A stretch of 7,324 nt of DNA from assembly GCA_030039615.1 (NCBI GenBank), contig JASHVF010000098.1, forward strand, positions 1 through 7,324, read 5' to 3'. The stretch is from Gammaproteobacteria bacterium (lineage in GTDB: Bacteria; Pseudomonadota; Gammaproteobacteria; Steroidobacterales; Steroidobacteraceae). The position numbers and the translations under genes were made by a program. Each line of letters opens with the position of its first letter. Within the stretch, counting starts at the first letter, position 1. Under the pieces are notes generated by a model. That model was not told where the DNA came from, ran no database searches, and worked only from the letters and a program-made list of their open reading frames with translations. This document shows, one piece after another, positions 6,532 through 7,324 of this stretch.

Positions 6532-6560
6532 CGCCCGCGAGCGCTCCGCGCCGTGCCTGC

Positions 6561-7324
6561 ATGCTTCCGGTCATCGCGCTCGTCGGCCGCCCGAACGTCG
6601 GCAAGTCGACGCTGTTCAATGTCCTGACCGGTACGCGCGACGCGATCGTCGCGGACGTGCCCGGCCTCACCCGTGACCGGCAATACGGCTTCGGGCGCGT
6701 GGGCCCCGTGCCGTATGTCGTCATCGACACCGGCGGGCTGATCGAGAATCCCACCGGGCTCGAGGCGCAGATGCGCGCGCAGACCGAGCGCGCGGTGGCC
6801 GAGGCCGACCGCCTGATCTTCGTGGTCGACGCGCGCGCCGGCCTCTCTCCCGAGGACCAGTTCGTGGCGCGGGAGCTGCGCCGCTCGGGAAAACCCGTGA
6901 CGCTGGCGCTCAACAAGGCCGAGGGGCTCGACCCGGACGTCGCCGCGGCCGATTTCCACGCACTCGGCCTCGGCGAGCCGCAGGCGATCTCGGCGAGTCA
7001 CGGCCAGGGCTGCGAGAGCCTGATGGAGCGGGTGCTGCAGGGCTGCGCGCCGCAACCGCCCGCCAGCGAAGCCGACGGCGCGATCCGCATCGCCATCATC
7101 GGGCGGCCGAACGTCGGCAAATCGACGCTGGTCAATCGGCTGCTGGGCGAGGAGCGCGTCATCGCCAGCGAGCAGCCTGGCACCACCCGCGACAGCATCC
7201 TCGTTCCCTTCGAGCGCGACGGTCGGCAGTTCCAGCTCATCGATACGGCGGGAGTGCGCCGCCGCGCGCGGGTCGAGGACGCGGTCGAGCGCGCCAGCGT
7301 CGCGAAGACGCTGCAGGCGATCGA
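6561..7324 (+). CDS. der: Ribosome-assembly GTPase Der (EngA), 5' part, cut by the window edge
   Basis: Der has two tandem GTPase domains plus a KH-like domain and is needed for 50S subunit maturation. The first 254 codons are present, open to the right edge with no stop. Domain 1: P-loop GRPNVGKS (9-16), switch GLTRD (35-39), DTGG (56-59), NKAE (118-121), SAS (144-146). Domain 2: P-loop GRPNVGKS (181-188), GTTRD (207-211), DTAG (228-231). The short acidic linker between the domains (about 163-174) is smaller than in some relatives. The first domain's G4 box reads NKAE rather than NKxD. The ATG at 6561 is chosen because MLPVIALVGRPNVGKST is the exact family start; the nearby GTG at 6553 is out of frame. 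No clear Shine-Dalgarno is visible. The rest of domain 2 and the KH-like domain lie outside the window. Confidence 0.96.
   Translation, partial: MLPVIALVGRPNVGKSTLFNVLTGTRDAIVADVPGLTRDRQYGFGRVGPVPYVVIDTGGLIENPTGLEAQMRAQTERAVAEADRLIFVVDARAGLSPEDQFVARELRRSGKPVTLALNKAEGLDPDVAAADFHALGLGEPQAISASHGQGCESLMERVLQGCAPQPPASEADGAIRIAIIGRPNVGKSTLVNRLLGEERVIASEQPGTTRDSILVPFERDGRQFQLIDTAGVRRRARVEDAVERASVAKTLQAI

Noticed and set aside
6532..6560. GAGCGCTC palindrome (6539-6546) between bamB and der as a terminator or operator
   Set aside because: The 8-base palindrome has no loop or T-run and the gap is only 29 bases; nothing supports a transcription boundary.
1..7324. A novel defence, mobile or biosynthetic system
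   Set aside because: Every base from 145 on belongs to a recognised core gene or a gap of at most 29 bases. There is no transposase, integrase, tRNA, direct-repeat array or composition shift.

Overview
The window is chromosomal core DNA of a high-GC (about two thirds or more G+C by eye) gammaproteobacterium. It carries a well-known conserved gene neighbourhood in the order ndk - rlmN - pilF - rodZ - hisS - yfgM - bamB - der, all on the + strand. This order, and YfgM and BamB together in it, is typical of Gammaproteobacteria. A pilF gene beside rlmN suggests a lineage that makes type IV pili (pseudomonad, xanthomonad, Nevskia/Steroidobacter or similar) rather than an enteric. I cannot fix the genus.

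Layout. Bases 1-144 hold no gene that I can support. They contain a plausible sigma70-type promoter (55-83), a GC-rich stem-loop (94-112) and a ribosome binding site, followed by ndk (145-573). From ndk on the genes are packed tightly. The gaps are 11 bases to rlmN, a 4-base ATGA overlap to pilF, 5 bases to rodZ, none to hisS, none to yfgM, 3 bases to bamB and 29 bases to der. Der runs off the right edge. No gap looks like a terminator, so the simplest reading is one long operon with translational coupling at several junctions.

Functions. The genes are housekeeping: nucleotide balance (Ndk), rRNA and tRNA methylation (RlmN), histidine charging of tRNA (HisS) and ribosome assembly (Der). The rest belong to the cell envelope: the type IV pilus pilotin (PilF), a cell-shape factor (RodZ), a Sec-associated periplasmic chaperone-like protein (YfgM) and an outer-membrane protein assembly lipoprotein (BamB). 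All intact proteins have normal lengths and their key residues. I see no frameshift, mobile element, CRISPR, tRNA, rRNA or defence gene.

Hunt result. I do not see an undescribed system. Points worth a second look are the absence of ispG from its usual place between rodZ and hisS, a strong imperfect palindrome inside the rodZ linker, a related hairpin near the end of yfgM, identical TGAGTGA stop-start junctions on both sides of hisS, a promoter plus leader hairpin before ndk, and an NKAE in place of NKxD in the first GTPase domain of Der.
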